NCBI RefSeq assembly: GCF_010384365.1
Contig: NZ_CP048397.1
Coordinates: 7,445,683 to 7,509,682, forward strand
Direction of reading: 5' to 3'
DNA length: 64,000 nt
From: Streptomyces sp. S4.7
GTDB lineage: Bacteria > Actinomycetota > Actinomycetes > Streptomycetales > Streptomycetaceae
Position numbers and translations under genes: made by a program. The notes beneath the pieces are model-generated. The model was not told where the DNA came from. It made no database searches and saw only the letters and a list, made by a program, of their open reading frames with translations. Positions 62,564 through 64,000 of this stretch are shown here, one piece after another. Position 1 is the stretch's first letter, and each line of letters starts with the position of its first letter.

Positions 62564-64000
<1,437 letters not shown>

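Overview
The window is very GC-rich actinomycete DNA. Codon use, GTG starts, ATGA/GTGA gene overlaps and the gene families present all fit Streptomyces or a close relative. I see no rRNA, tRNA, CRISPR array, insertion sequence or phage genes. Everything was read by eye from the sequence; no database search was run.

Layout. (1) 0-11.4 kb is ordinary chromosomal accessory DNA: a BlaI-type repressor with an M56 membrane protease, a secreted Ig-like protein, two cytosolic IPT/TIG-repeat proteins, a short GH29 fucosidase-like enzyme, two DHFR/RibD-like reductases, an SDR with a divergent HTH regulator, and two M23 peptidases. At about 10.09 kb the HTH gene and a convergent YcxB-like gene both lose their 3' ends at one point, which looks like an old deletion junction. 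(2) 11.5-38.8 kb (+ strand) is one tightly coupled NRPS-PKS operon. It has a KAS III-like enzyme, an ACP, FkbI-, FkbH- and FkbK-type genes (hydroxymalonyl-ACP supply, no O-methyltransferase seen), an A-PCP protein, a KS protein with a dead AT-like domain followed by PCP and C, two large NRPSs and an MbtH protein. Several domains are degenerate, and the thioesterase sits on the middle NRPS, so the line cannot be read by simple collinearity. (3) 38.9-46.9 kb (- strand) is a RiPP operon of linaridin type: two short precursors that both carry the linaridin leader motif PxxxTP, an HTTM-like membrane/hydrolase fusion protein, a small partner, a methyltransferase, an ABC exporter, a CrtI-like flavoenzyme and a tandem SnoaL-like protein. 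The predicted cores are Gly/Ala/Val-rich and almost free of Thr and Ser, unlike known linaridins. This is my best candidate for an undescribed system. (4) 47.5-48.0 kb is an ArsR-like regulator. (5) 48.2-64 kb (- strand) is a third cluster: an NRPS (A-PCP-TE, cut by the window end) with its own MbtH, then an operon with glutamate mutase subunits S and E, an AsnA-like class II synthetase, an FMN glutamate-synthase-like protein, KAS III, an ATP-grasp ligase, a PLP decarboxylase, an ACP, a Cys-less KAS III-like protein, two acyl-CoA dehydrogenase-like proteins, a phosphopantetheinyl transferase, a hypothetical protein and an MFS exporter.

How they work together. In the third cluster the inferred route is glutamate to 3-methylaspartate (mutase), loading on the free ACP (ATP-grasp), decarboxylation on the ACP to 3-aminoisobutyryl-ACP (compare VinO and BtrK), then possible desaturation by the acyl-CoA dehydrogenase. 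The phosphopantetheinyl transferase there could also activate the carrier domains of the first cluster. Perfect hairpins separate the transcription units at 38.86-38.90, 48.16-48.19 and 62.30-62.34 kb.
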